From Actinomycetes bacterium (GTDB lineage Bacteria > Actinomycetota > Actinomycetes > Actinomycetales > Dermatophilaceae): a stretch of DNA of 64,000 nucleotides. This document shows, piece after piece, positions 17,697 to 25,365 of the stretch. Within the stretch, counting starts at the first letter, position 1. Every line of letters starts with the position of its first letter. The notes under the pieces were generated by a model. The model was not told the DNA's origin, did no database searches, and saw only the letters and a list, made by a program, of their open reading frames with translations. A program made the position numbers and the translations under genes. The stretch is taken from positions 21,742 to 85,741 of the forward strand of contig JAEZWF010000057.1 in assembly GCA_023420415.1 (NCBI GenBank), read 5' to 3'.

Positions 17697-18623
17697 ATGC
17701 CACTCGTGACGCTGCCGGGACAGGACTGGGTCGAGGCGGTCGGGCCGGTGCCGGGACTCGAGATCGAGGTCTGGGACCTCGACGGCCCACCAAGCCGGCC
17801 CGAGGAGGTGCAGGTCGTGGTGCCGCCCTACATCGGCGCCGGACCACGGCTGGGGGCACTGGAGCAGCTGCCGAACCTGGAGCTGGTGCAGCTGCTGACC
17901 GCCGGCTACGACGGGGTGCCCGAGCACCTGCCGCCGGGCGCGCAACTCGCCAACGCCGCCGGGGTGCACGACGCCTCCACGGCCGAGCTGGCCTTGACGT
18001 TGACGCTGTCGGCGCTGCGTGGCATCCCGGAGTTCGTTGCAGCACAACAGGATCGGCACTGGCTGCCCTATCAGGGCTTCTGGCCGGCACTGGCCGACAA
18101 GCGAGTGCTGGTCGTGGGCTACGGCTCGATCGGGCGGGCGATCGCCGCGCGGCTCCTGCCGTTCGAGGTGACGGTCACCGCGGTGGCCTCGAGGGCCCGC
18201 GGGGGCGACGAGCTGGTGCCGTCGGTGCACGGTGTCGACGAGCTGCTCGAGCTGCTGCCTCGCCACGACGTCGTCATCCTCATCCTGCCGCTGGGGCCAC
18301 AGACGGCCGGCCTCGTCGACGACGCGTTCCTCACCGCCATGCCCGACGGTGCGCTGCTGGTCAACGTGGCGCGGGGCGGCATCGTCGACACCGACGCCCT
18401 CGTCCGCCACCTGCAGACCGGGCGAATCCGTGCCGCGGTGGACGTCACCGACCCCGAGCCGCTCCCGGCTGACCACCCGCTCTGGTCCGCACCCGGCATA
18501 CTCATCAGCCCGCACGTGGGCGGTGCGTCGACGGCGTTCACACCGCGGGCGACGCGTCTGCTGCAGGAGCAGCTGGGGGCGTATGCCGCGGGGCGGCCGC
18601 TGCGCAACCTCGTGCGCGCGTAG
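17697..18623 (+). CDS. D-isomer-specific 2-hydroxyacid dehydrogenase
   Basis: 308 residues. NAD(P)-dependent 2-oxoacid/2-hydroxyacid oxidoreductase. The Rossmann motif is VLVVGYGSIGRAIAARL. The catalytic set is Arg in NVARGGIVDTDAL, Glu in the DVTDPEPLP region and His in ISPHVGGAS. The ATG at 17697 is chosen because TAGCGT sits 7 nt upstream (leaderless pattern) and protein homology begins there (PLVTLPGQDW). The exact substrate is unknown. Confidence 0.88.
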   Translation: MPLVTLPGQDWVEAVGPVPGLEIEVWDLDGPPSRPEEVQVVVPPYIGAGPRLGALEQLPNLELVQLLTAGYDGVPEHLPPGAQLANAAGVHDASTAELALTLTLSALRGIPEFVAAQQDRHWLPYQGFWPALADKRVLVVGYGSIGRAIAARLLPFEVTVTAVASRARGGDELVPSVHGVDELLELLPRHDVVILILPLGPQTAGLVDDAFLTAMPDGALLVNVARGGIVDTDALVRHLQTGRIRAAVDVTDPEPLPADHPLWSAPGILISPHVGGASTAFTPRATRLLQEQLGAYAAGRPLRNLVRA

Positions 18624-18712
18624 GGGCGGCCGCTCACATCGGCCGATGAGTTTCGACGCGTTTCCAGGTCGACCCCTCTGACCGGTGTCCACCGACCACG
18701 AGGAGTGCCAGC

Positions 18713-19804
18713 ATGAGCCCCATGAGCGAGACCATCGTCGGGATCGGCACGCGCAAGGGGCTGTGGCTGGCACGCAGCACGGACCGGCAGGAGTGGTCGC
18801 TCGGCGGACCGCACTTCCTCATGAGCGAGGTGCTGTCGCTGCTGTTCGACACGCGCACCGACCCGACGCGGCTGCTCGTGGGCTTCCGTTCGTCGCACTG
18901 GGGACCGTCGCTGCAGCACACCGACGACCTCGGCGCGACCTGGGTCGAGCACCCGGAGGGGTCGATCCAGTTCCCGGCCGACACCGACACCGCACTCAAG
19001 GCGACGTGGCAGCTCGTCGCCGACCCGCACGACGCCGACGTCGTGTGGGCGGGCACCGAGCCACAGGGGTTGTGGCGCAGTGCCGACCGCGGTGAGACGT
19101 TCGAGCTCAACCGCGGCCTCTGGGAACACCCGCACCGGCCCGAGTGGGGTGAGGGGTTCGGGGGCGGCGCCATCCACACGGTGCTGCCCAGCCCGGCCGA
19201 CCCCGGCTCGATGCTGGTCGCGATGAGCACCGGCGGTGTCTACAACACCACCGACGGCGGGCAGTCGTGGTCTCCGGGCAACACCGGCATCCACGCCTAC
19301 TTCATGCCCCACGACGAGTGGCCGGAGTTCGGGCAGTGCGTGCACAAGGTCGCGCGCGACAGCTCCACCTCGACGCGGCTCTACGCGCAGAACCACAAGG
19401 GCGTCTACCGCTCCGACGACAACGGCGTGACCTGGACCTCGATCGAGGCAGGGCTGCCGACGAACTTCGGCATGACGGCGGTCGCCCACCCGCGGCGCGG
19501 TGACACCGTCTGGCTGGTGCCCATCGCCTCGGATGGCGAGCGCGTCCCGCCCGACGCGCAGCTGCAGGTCGCGCGGTCAGACGACGCCGGTGGCACGTGG
19601 CGGGCGCTCACCACGGGGTTGCCACACAGCTGGACCAACGTGTTGCGCGACGCCGCCGGCACCGACACCCACGACGAGCCGGGGCTCTACGTCGGCACCC
19701 GCAACGGCGAGGTCTACGCCTCCACCGACGACGGCGAGTCGTTCTCCCTCGTCGCGAGCCAGCTGCCGGACGTGCTCGTCGTGCGGGCGGTCACGCTGCC
19801 ATGA
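18713..19804 (+). CDS. BNR/sialidase-like repeat beta-propeller protein
   Basis: 363 residues, no signal peptide. Repeated Asp-box-like turns (TDDLGATWVEHP, SADRGETFELN, TTDGGQSWSPG, SDDNGVTWTSI, STDDGESFSLV) mark a BNR/VPS10-like propeller. The catalytic residues of true sialidases are not evident, so enzymatic activity is doubtful. Its stop overlaps the start of a MoaD/ThiS-like gene as ATGA (19801-19804). This pairing of a cytoplasmic propeller with a ubiquitin-like sulfur carrier occurs in related bacteria. The role is unknown. Confidence 0.82.
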   Translation: MSPMSETIVGIGTRKGLWLARSTDRQEWSLGGPHFLMSEVLSLLFDTRTDPTRLLVGFRSSHWGPSLQHTDDLGATWVEHPEGSIQFPADTDTALKATWQLVADPHDADVVWAGTEPQGLWRSADRGETFELNRGLWEHPHRPEWGEGFGGGAIHTVLPSPADPGSMLVAMSTGGVYNTTDGGQSWSPGNTGIHAYFMPHDEWPEFGQCVHKVARDSSTSTRLYAQNHKGVYRSDDNGVTWTSIEAGLPTNFGMTAVAHPRRGDTVWLVPIASDGERVPPDAQLQVARSDDAGGTWRALTTGLPHSWTNVLRDAAGTDTHDEPGLYVGTRNGEVYASTDDGESFSLVASQLPDVLVVRAVTLP

Positions 19805-20088
19805 CGGTGCGCGTGGTGCTGCCGGGGTTGTTGCGCGACCTCGCCGACGGTGCGGCCGAGCTGCCGGTGGAGCTGGACGACGGAGCCGCTCCGCTGTCGA
19901 CGGTGCTCGACCGGGCGTTCGAGCCGTGGCCGGTGCTTGCCCGGCGGGTCCGGGACGAGCGCGGTGAGATCCGGCGGCACGTCAATGTCTTCGTCGACGG
20001 AGAGGACGCCAAGCGGGCCAAGGGCGTCGACACCGAGGTGGGTGCGGCGTCGACCGTGCACGTCATCAACGCGGTCTCGGGCGGCTGA
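19801..20088 (+). CDS. MoaD/ThiS-family small sulfur-carrier-like protein
   Basis: 95 residues with a beta-grasp pattern: VRVVLPGLLRDLADG at the start, an RHVNVFVDGEDAK hairpin, and the C-terminus VHVINAVSGG. The terminal Gly-Gly is the site that becomes adenylated or thiocarboxylated in MoaD, ThiS and CysO. It is coupled to the propeller gene by ATGA. A PLP-dependent cysteine-metabolising enzyme is encoded convergently, 34 nt away. CysO-like function is possible but no JAMM protease or cysM is adjacent. Confidence 0.85.
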   Translation: MTVRVVLPGLLRDLADGAAELPVELDDGAAPLSTVLDRAFEPWPVLARRVRDERGEIRRHVNVFVDGEDAKRAKGVDTEVGAASTVHVINAVSGG

Positions 20089-20122
20089 GGGCGCCGACCC
20101 AGTCGGCTCGGTGACGGCTGCG

Positions 20123-21250
20123 TCAGGCGTCGCGGCGGGCTGCCTCGTCCCAGATGCCCTCGTCCCAGGCGCGCGCGAGGGTCGCGGTGTGTCCCGTGAG
20201 GTCCCAACCGCACTCGGTGACCCACGCATCGGAGCGGTACGTCCCGGCATACCGGTCCGCGCCGTCGCACAGCAACGACACGATGCTTCCGCTCTCGCCA
20301 CGCGCCTTCATCTCACACGCAAGGCGAAGTGCCCCAACGAGATTCGTGCCGGTCGAGGCGCCGGCGCGCAGCCCGGTGCGGTCTGCGAGGAAGCGCATGG
20401 CGGCCACGGACGCGGGGTCGGGGACGAGCATCATGCGGTCGACCACGGCGGGGATGAAGCTCGGCTCCACCCGGGGCCGCCCGATGCCCTCGATGCGCGA
20501 CCCGCAGGCGTTGGCGACACCCTCGGGGTCCTCGGCGAACGCGGGCAGGAACGCGGAGTGCTCCGGGTCGACGACGCAGACCTGGCTCGCGAGTCCGCGG
20601 TAGCGCACGTAACGGCCGATCGTCGCGCTCGTGCCCCCGGTGCCGGCGCCCACGACGACCCACCGGGGCACGGGGTGCCGCTCGCGCCCCATCTGCTCGA
20701 AGATCGACTCGGCGATGTTGTTGTTGCCGCGCCAGTCGGTCGCGCGCTCGGCATAGGTGAACTGGTCGAGATAGTGGCCGCCGAGCTCGTCCTCCAGCTG
20801 GCGCGCCACCTCGTAGACCTCGCCGGCGTCGTCGACGAGGTGGCAGCGGCCGCCCTCGCGTTCGATGAGGGCGATCTTCTCGACACTGGTTCTGCGCGCC
20901 ATCACGGCGATGAAGGGCAACCCCAGCATCCGAGCGAAGTAGGCCTCGGACACCGCGGTCGATCCGCTCGATGCCTCGATGACGGTGGTGCCCTCGCGCA
21001 GCTCGCCGTTGCACAGGGCGTAGAGGAACAGGGACCGCGCGAGGCGGTGCTTGAGGCTGCCGGTCGGGTGGGTCGACTCGTCCTTGAGGTAGAGGTCGAT
21101 GTCGGGGAGGCCGGGGACGGGCACCTGCACGAGGTGGGTGTCGGCGCTGCGGTTGGCGTCGGCGTGGATGCGCCGCACCGCCTCGTCGAGCCAGGCGCGG
21201 TCGGCGGGTCGGCTGGGGGTCACGTCGACGAGTGCGGGCGCCTTCGGCAT
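20123..21250 (-). CDS. cds1: PLP-dependent L-cysteine desulfhydrase (Cds1-type, cysteine synthase fold)
   Basis: 375 residues. Fold-type II PLP enzyme. THPTGSLKHRLARS holds the PLP Lys (about residue 67), and the phosphate-binding loop is VVGAGTGGTSATIG. SSGSTAVSEAYFARMLG resembles the substrate loop of cysteine synthases. The length, longer than CysK/CysM, the DWRGNNNIAESI segment and the C-terminal YRSDAWVTECGWDL match the mycobacterial Cds1 group, which releases sulfide, pyruvate and ammonia from cysteine. A cysteine synthase-like activity remains possible. Confidence 0.8.
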   Translation of the reverse strand: MPKAPALVDVTPSRPADRAWLDEAVRRIHADANRSADTHLVQVPVPGLPDIDLYLKDESTHPTGSLKHRLARSLFLYALCNGELREGTTVIEASSGSTAVSEAYFARMLGLPFIAVMARRTSVEKIALIEREGGRCHLVDDAGEVYEVARQLEDELGGHYLDQFTYAERATDWRGNNNIAESIFEQMGRERHPVPRWVVVGAGTGGTSATIGRYVRYRGLASQVCVVDPEHSAFLPAFAEDPEGVANACGSRIEGIGRPRVEPSFIPAVVDRMMLVPDPASVAAMRFLADRTGLRAGASTGTNLVGALRLACEMKARGESGSIVSLLCDGADRYAGTYRSDAWVTECGWDLTGHTATLARAWDEGIWDEAARRDA

Positions 21251-21307
21251 GGGCTCGAGACTATCGGTGGGGTATGCCGCGTGGTCGCGGCTGGGGGTGG
21301 CTGTCGG

Positions 21308-21919
21308 TCAGCGCGTGGTGGCCTCGACGAGCAGCGGCAGGAACTCCCGCTCCAGCGCCCCGGCGCGGACCGTGCGCGGCTCGAGCAGGTGCTGGCCGAG
21401 GCCGCCCTGCAGGACGATCGTGAGCAGCCGCACGAGATCAGCTGTCGGGACGGTGAGCTCGAGGTCGTGGTGCGCGGCGATCGACTCGATGAGCGCGCCG
21501 AGCTCCTTGCGGATCTGCGCCTGCAGCCGCTGCCACGCTCGCCGGGCGTCGTCGTCCCGGACGGCGTGGAGGGCGAACTCGGTGGTGAGGAGGTACCAGC
21601 GGCGTCGTTCGTCCGGGTCGCGGGTCCAGATGTCGACGACGCGTTCGAGCAGGTCGGGGAGGGTGAGGCCGGGCTGGGCGGCCACCTCGGCGATGGCTTG
21701 GCGGAGCAGGGCCGCGTGCTCGGCGTAGAGCTCGATGACCAGCTCGTCCTTGCTGGCGAAGTTGGAGTAGAAGGCCCCGCGGGTGAAGCCGGCCCGTTCA
21801 CAGATGTCCTCGACGCTGGCGCCGTGGAAGCCACGCTCGGCGAACACCTCGGCGGCGGCGGTGAGCAGACGCGTCCGAGTGGCTTGGCGGCGGGGAGTCA
21901 GCTGGCTGGCGGTGGTCAC
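21308..21919 (-). CDS. TetR-family repressor of the divergent ABC-like/Pip operon
   Basis: 203 residues. The N-terminal TetR helix-turn-helix is RTRLLTAAAEVFAERGFHGASVEDICERAGFTRGAFYSNF. The C-terminal ligand domain is variable, with VLQGGLGQHLLEP. The GTG at 21919 is chosen because TATCCT stands 6 nt upstream (leaderless), and that box overlaps a 33-bp palindrome at 21928-21960. Autoregulation and repression of the divergent operon are therefore likely. Confidence 0.9.
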   Translation of the reverse strand: MTTASQLTPRRQATRTRLLTAAAEVFAERGFHGASVEDICERAGFTRGAFYSNFASKDELVIELYAEHAALLRQAIAEVAAQPGLTLPDLLERVVDIWTRDPDERRRWYLLTTEFALHAVRDDDARRAWQRLQAQIRKELGALIESIAAHHDLELTVPTADLVRLLTIVLQGGLGQHLLEPRTVRAGALEREFLPLLVEATTR

Positions 21920-21927
21920 GCTCTGAG

Positions 21928-21960
21928 GATACACTCCTGTATTGAATACAGATGTGTATC
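21928..21960. promoter_or_regulatory. 33-bp palindromic operator between TetR gene and ABC-like operon
   Basis: Left arm GATACACTCCTGTATT, centre G at 21944, right arm AATACAGATGTGTATC. The arms match except at two positions. It overlaps the TATCCT -10 box of the repressor gene (21926-21931, minus strand) and lies 23 bp before the start of the divergent gene at 21983. This is the expected position and symmetry for a TetR dimer-pair site. Confidence 0.8.
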
Positions 21961-21982
21961 GAAAGTTCTGAGGACGGAAACC

Positions 21983-22621
21983 ATGGAGCTCATCGCCGAT
22001 CGGGTCGAGGTCGCAGGAGTGCGGGGACTGCTGCTCCTGCCGACGAGTCTGCGCGCCACGCCGCGTCACCCGGTGCTGGTCGCGGCTGACCCCGGGTACC
22101 CCTCGGTCGCGTTGGCGCTCGCGCTCGGCGGCCGCGTGCCGCTCGCCTCCGGCTCGGTGACCTTGGACGGAGACCCGGATCCGGTGCTGCGCCGACGCCA
22201 CGTGTCGTTGGTCGATGTGCCTGACGTGACCTCGCCGGAGGATGCCGTGAGCGTGCACTCCGCTGTCGCCGAGCAGCTCGCGCTGGCCGGACGGCCCTCG
22301 GACCGCGCCGCGACGCGGGCCGTCCTCGCGGCTCACGGACTCGCGGACTTCGCCCACGAGCGGTTCGAGGCGCTGGACGCCACCGACCGCACGCTCCTGC
22401 TCACGGACATCGCCGCCAGCCGCGTCACCACCCGGGTCCTCGTCGTGGCGGCCCCGGACCGCCACGGCGGCAGCCCGGAGGAGTGGTGGCGCGCGGCCCA
22501 CCGGCTCGCCTCGACCGGCCTCACCGTCGTCGTCGGGTGCAGCCACGCAACCGTCCGCGCCCTCGGCGACCCGCCCCACTTCGCCGTCGGCGAGACCACC
22601 GAGCTCGAGGTGTCCGCATGA
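21983..22621 (+). CDS. degenerate ABC-ATPase-like protein lacking Walker A
   Basis: 212 residues. The layout follows an ABC ATPase: GGRVPLASGSVTLDGDPDP resembles the region after Walker A, HVSLVDVPDVTSPEDAVSV the Q-loop region, AALDA/ATDRTLLLTDIAASRV the signature and Walker B region, and LVVAAPDRHGGSPEEWW the D-loop side. Where GxxGxGK(S/T) should be, the sequence reads VAADPGYPSVALALALGG, with no P-loop lysine. ATP hydrolysis is unlikely. It is linked by ATGA to a micro-ORF and then to a YhgE/Pip permease, all under a TetR operator. The ABC relationship is my reading of pattern, not proof. Confidence 0.6.
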   Translation: MELIADRVEVAGVRGLLLLPTSLRATPRHPVLVAADPGYPSVALALALGGRVPLASGSVTLDGDPDPVLRRRHVSLVDVPDVTSPEDAVSVHSAVAEQLALAGRPSDRAATRAVLAAHGLADFAHERFEALDATDRTLLLTDIAASRVTTRVLVVAAPDRHGGSPEEWWRAAHRLASTGLTVVVGCSHATVRALGDPPHFAVGETTELEVSA

Positions 22622-22683
22622 GCACCCCACGAAGTCTTTCCCCCGCTGCGCTCCTGCGGATACTTCGAGGGGACCCCTCATGA
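22618..22683 (+). CDS. 21-codon micro-ORF between ABC-like gene and Pip gene (copy 2 of repeated leader ORF)
   Basis: Reads MSTPRSLSPA then ALLRILRGDPS and stop. Its ATG overlaps the upstream stop (ATGA 22618-22621) and its stop overlaps the downstream start (ATGA 22680-22683). Compared with the copy before mce, 18 of 21 residues agree. Three codons differ only synonymously (CTC/CTG, CGA/CGG, CGT/CGA), and one of these breaks the CCCCACGAAG/CTTCGTGGGG stem found in copy 1. That pattern favours selection on the peptide. Confidence 0.7.
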   Translation: MSTPRSLSPAALLRILRGDPS

Positions 22684-24743
22684 CCGCCATTCGCTTGGCG
22701 CTCACCGAGCTGCGGCGCGTCACCGCGGGACGCCTCCCGCGGCTCGCGGTGATCGCGATGGTCCTCGTGCCCACGCTCTATGGCGGCCTCTACCTCTACG
22801 CCAACAAGGACCCGTATGCTGGCCTGTCCCGCGTGCCGGCCGCCCTCGTCGTCGAGGACAAGGGGACAACTCTCGCCAACGGCGACCGCCTCGACGTCGG
22901 TGACCAGGTGGCCGACGAGCTCGTCAAGTCCCGCAGCTTCGGGTGGAAACAGGTCTCCCGGCAGGAGGCGAACCGCGGCGTCCGGGAAGGGGACTACGAC
23001 TTCGCCCTGGTCGTCCCCGCGGACTTCTCGGCAGCGCTCGCGTCGAGTGCGGAGGAGAAGCCTCGCCAGGCAAAGCTCCAGCTCGAGACCAACGACGCCA
23101 ACGGCTACCTGGCCCGCACCATCGCCAACCAGGTGGTGGCCGAGGTGTCCAAGTCCGTTGCCTCCCAGGTGAGCTCGACTGCAGCGAGCCAGCTTCTCGC
23201 TGGTTTCACCACGATCCACGACAAGGTGTCGGAGGCGGCGGACGGCGCCAAGCAGCTCAGCGATGGCATCGCCAAGGCCGACACGGGAGCGCAGCAGCTG
23301 TCCAAGGGTTCGACCGACCTCGTCGCGGGGGAGCGCCAGCTCGTGGCGGGTGCCAAGGAGCTCTCGACCGGGGCAAACGCCGCCGCGTCCGGGGCCGACC
23401 AGCTGGCATCCGGGGCAGGCACGCTCAGGTCTGGCCTCGCCACGCTGGACCAGCGCACGGCCAGCCTCCCGTCCGACACCCGCCGCCTCGCCGATGGGGC
23501 GAGCCAGGTTGCCGCGGGCAACGCCAAGGTGGCGGCTGCGGGGGAGCGCGTCGCGAAGGCCAGCAGCACCATCACCGGCGACCTGACGTCCGCCCGCGGT
23601 CGCCTCGCCGAGCAGCTGCGCAGCGCCGGCTTCACCGACGACGAGGTGCAGCGGGTGCTGGCGGCCGCCGACCGGGTGGCGGCACCGCTGCGCGACGCCA
23701 ACACCCAGGTGCAGGCGGCCTCGGACGACCTCACCAAGCTCTCCGCCGGTGCCCAGCAGGTGGCCACCGGCGCAGACCGGCTGGCCGACGCCGCCGGACC
23801 TCTCCATGACGGCATCTCCCAAGCTGACTCAGGCGCCGCCAAGCTCGCCTCGGGTGCCACCGACCTCGCGGCCGGCAACCGCAAGCTGGCGACCGGGGCG
23901 CAGACCCTCGCGACGGGCCAGCAGAGCGCACTCGACGGTGCCACCAAGCTGAGCAAGGGCGCCGGTGACCTCGCCACGGGTCTCGACCAGCTCAAGACCG
24001 GCTCGGCCCAGCTCAGCAAGGGGCTGCAGGACGGGCTCACGTCGATCCCGAACCCGAGCGCCGAGTCGCGCAAGGCGATTGCGCAGACGCTCGGCAATCC
24101 CGTTGGCGTGCAGTCGAACTCGCTCGCCTCGGCGGCGAGCTATGGTGCCGGGTTGGCCCCCTTCTTCCTCAGCCTGGCCCTGTGGATCGGTGCCTATGTC
24201 CTGTTCCTGCTCGTGAAGCCGCTGTCGTCGCGCGCTCTCGCAGCGGGTCAGCCGAGCTGGCGCACGGCCCTCGGCGGGTGGCTGGCGCCTGCGGTCCTCG
24301 GGTTCGTCCAAGCCGTGCTCGTGTATGCCGTGGTGCTGCGCTTCGTCGGCATCGACGCCGCCCACCCGTGGCTCCTCATCGCCTTCATGGCAGCGGTGTC
24401 CATGACGTTCGTGATGATCCTGCACGCACTGGCGGCTGGGCTCGGGGCGCCGGGCAAGTTCCTCGGCCTCGTCTTCATGGTGCTCCAGCTGGTCAGTGCC
24501 GGCGGGACGTTCCCGTGGCAGACCCTGCCGGAACCGTTGCACCCGCTGCACCACGTTCTGCCCATGTCGTACGCCGTGGACGGCATCCGGCGCCTCATGT
24601 ATGGCGGCTCGCTGGAAGGCCTCTGGCCCGACCTCGCCGTCCTCGCGGCATACCTCGTCGGCGCCTTTGTCCTCTCCTCGCTCGCAGCTCGGCGCGCGGG
24701 CACGTGGAACGCCTTGCGCATCAAGCCCGAGCTGGCGATCTGA
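22680..24743 (+). CDS. YhgE/Pip-domain membrane protein (ABC-2 type permease-like)
   Basis: 687 residues. One N-terminal helix (LPRLAVIAMVLVPTLYGGLYLYA) is followed by a large extracytoplasmic region. From about 170 to 450 this holds many LSxGAxxLAxGA-type repeats that form long heptad helices. About five C-terminal transmembrane helices (490-680) follow with ALWIGAYVLFLL and GLVFMVLQLVSAGGTFPWQ. This matches the YhgE/phage-infection-protein group, related to ABC-2 permeases and ESX-type EsaA proteins. Expression is probably under the TetR operator at 21928. The cargo is unknown. Confidence 0.88.
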   Translation: MTAIRLALTELRRVTAGRLPRLAVIAMVLVPTLYGGLYLYANKDPYAGLSRVPAALVVEDKGTTLANGDRLDVGDQVADELVKSRSFGWKQVSRQEANRGVREGDYDFALVVPADFSAALASSAEEKPRQAKLQLETNDANGYLARTIANQVVAEVSKSVASQVSSTAASQLLAGFTTIHDKVSEAADGAKQLSDGIAKADTGAQQLSKGSTDLVAGERQLVAGAKELSTGANAAASGADQLASGAGTLRSGLATLDQRTASLPSDTRRLADGASQVAAGNAKVAAAGERVAKASSTITGDLTSARGRLAEQLRSAGFTDDEVQRVLAAADRVAAPLRDANTQVQAASDDLTKLSAGAQQVATGADRLADAAGPLHDGISQADSGAAKLASGATDLAAGNRKLATGAQTLATGQQSALDGATKLSKGAGDLATGLDQLKTGSAQLSKGLQDGLTSIPNPSAESRKAIAQTLGNPVGVQSNSLASAASYGAGLAPFFLSLALWIGAYVLFLLVKPLSSRALAAGQPSWRTALGGWLAPAVLGFVQAVLVYAVVLRFVGIDAAHPWLLIAFMAAVSMTFVMILHALAAGLGAPGKFLGLVFMVLQLVSAGGTFPWQTLPEPLHPLHHVLPMSYAVDGIRRLMYGGSLEGLWPDLAVLAAYLVGAFVLSSLAARRAGTWNALRIKPELAI

Positions 24744-24786
24744 CGCGGGGGTGGCGGTGAGCCGTTCACGGGGCCATGCTCGGGGT

Positions 24787-25311
24787 ATGACCCTCGCCGG
24801 CGACGACAAGGTGCTCATCCTGTTCCGCCACGCCAAGGCCGAGCAGGTGCCGGGCAAGGACGACCACGCGCGTGAGCTCACGGGCCGTGGTCGCAGGGAC
24901 GCCCGCGCCGCGGGACAGTGGTTGCACGACAACGGGATCGGCCCCGAGCTGGTGCTGTGCTCGAGCTCGGTCCGCACTCGCCAGACCTGGGACGCAGCTG
25001 CCGAGGGTGGAGCGTGCGGCGAGACGGTGGAGTACGACCGCGCGCTCTACAACGCGAGCCCGCAGACCGTCCTGCAGGAGGTGCGTGAACGCGCCGGCGA
25101 GGCGCAGGTCGTGGTCGTCGTCGGGCACAACCCGACCATGGCGGCGCTCGCGAGCGGTCTCACCGAGGGGGACGGTTCGTCGCAGGCGCACGACTGCCTC
25201 GCCGAGGGCTTCCCGACGTCGACGGTGGCGGTGCTGAGGTATGCCGGGCCGTGGGCCGACCTGGGCATCGGCACCGCGGCTCTCGACCGCTGCCACACCG
25301 CCCGGGGGTGA
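24787..25311 (+). CDS. sixA: SixA-like histidine phosphatase
   Basis: 174 residues. Histidine-phosphatase superfamily: LILFRHAKAEQ carries the RHxK variant typical of SixA (catalytic His about residue 15), followed by ELTGRGRRDARAAGQWL, CSSSVRTRQTW and VVVVGHNPTMAAL with the second catalytic His. SixA proteins remove phosphate from phosphohistidine domains. The target here is unknown. It is monocistronic, 54 nt before ilvD. Confidence 0.85.
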   Translation: MTLAGDDKVLILFRHAKAEQVPGKDDHARELTGRGRRDARAAGQWLHDNGIGPELVLCSSSVRTRQTWDAAAEGGACGETVEYDRALYNASPQTVLQEVRERAGEAQVVVVVGHNPTMAALASGLTEGDGSSQAHDCLAEGFPTSTVAVLRYAGPWADLGIGTAALDRCHTARG

Positions 25312-25353
25312 CTGCTCCGTGAGACCGGCGTCCCACGTGCTGGACTCCGGTCC

Positions 25354-25365
25354 TAGACTCCGACC
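25354..25365 (+). promoter_or_regulatory. leaderless-type -10 box of ilvD
   Basis: TAGACT (25354-25359) then 6 nt and the ilvD ATG at 25366. No Shine-Dalgarno sequence and no leader peptide or attenuator hairpin precede this gene, unlike ilvB and cimA. Confidence 0.55.
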
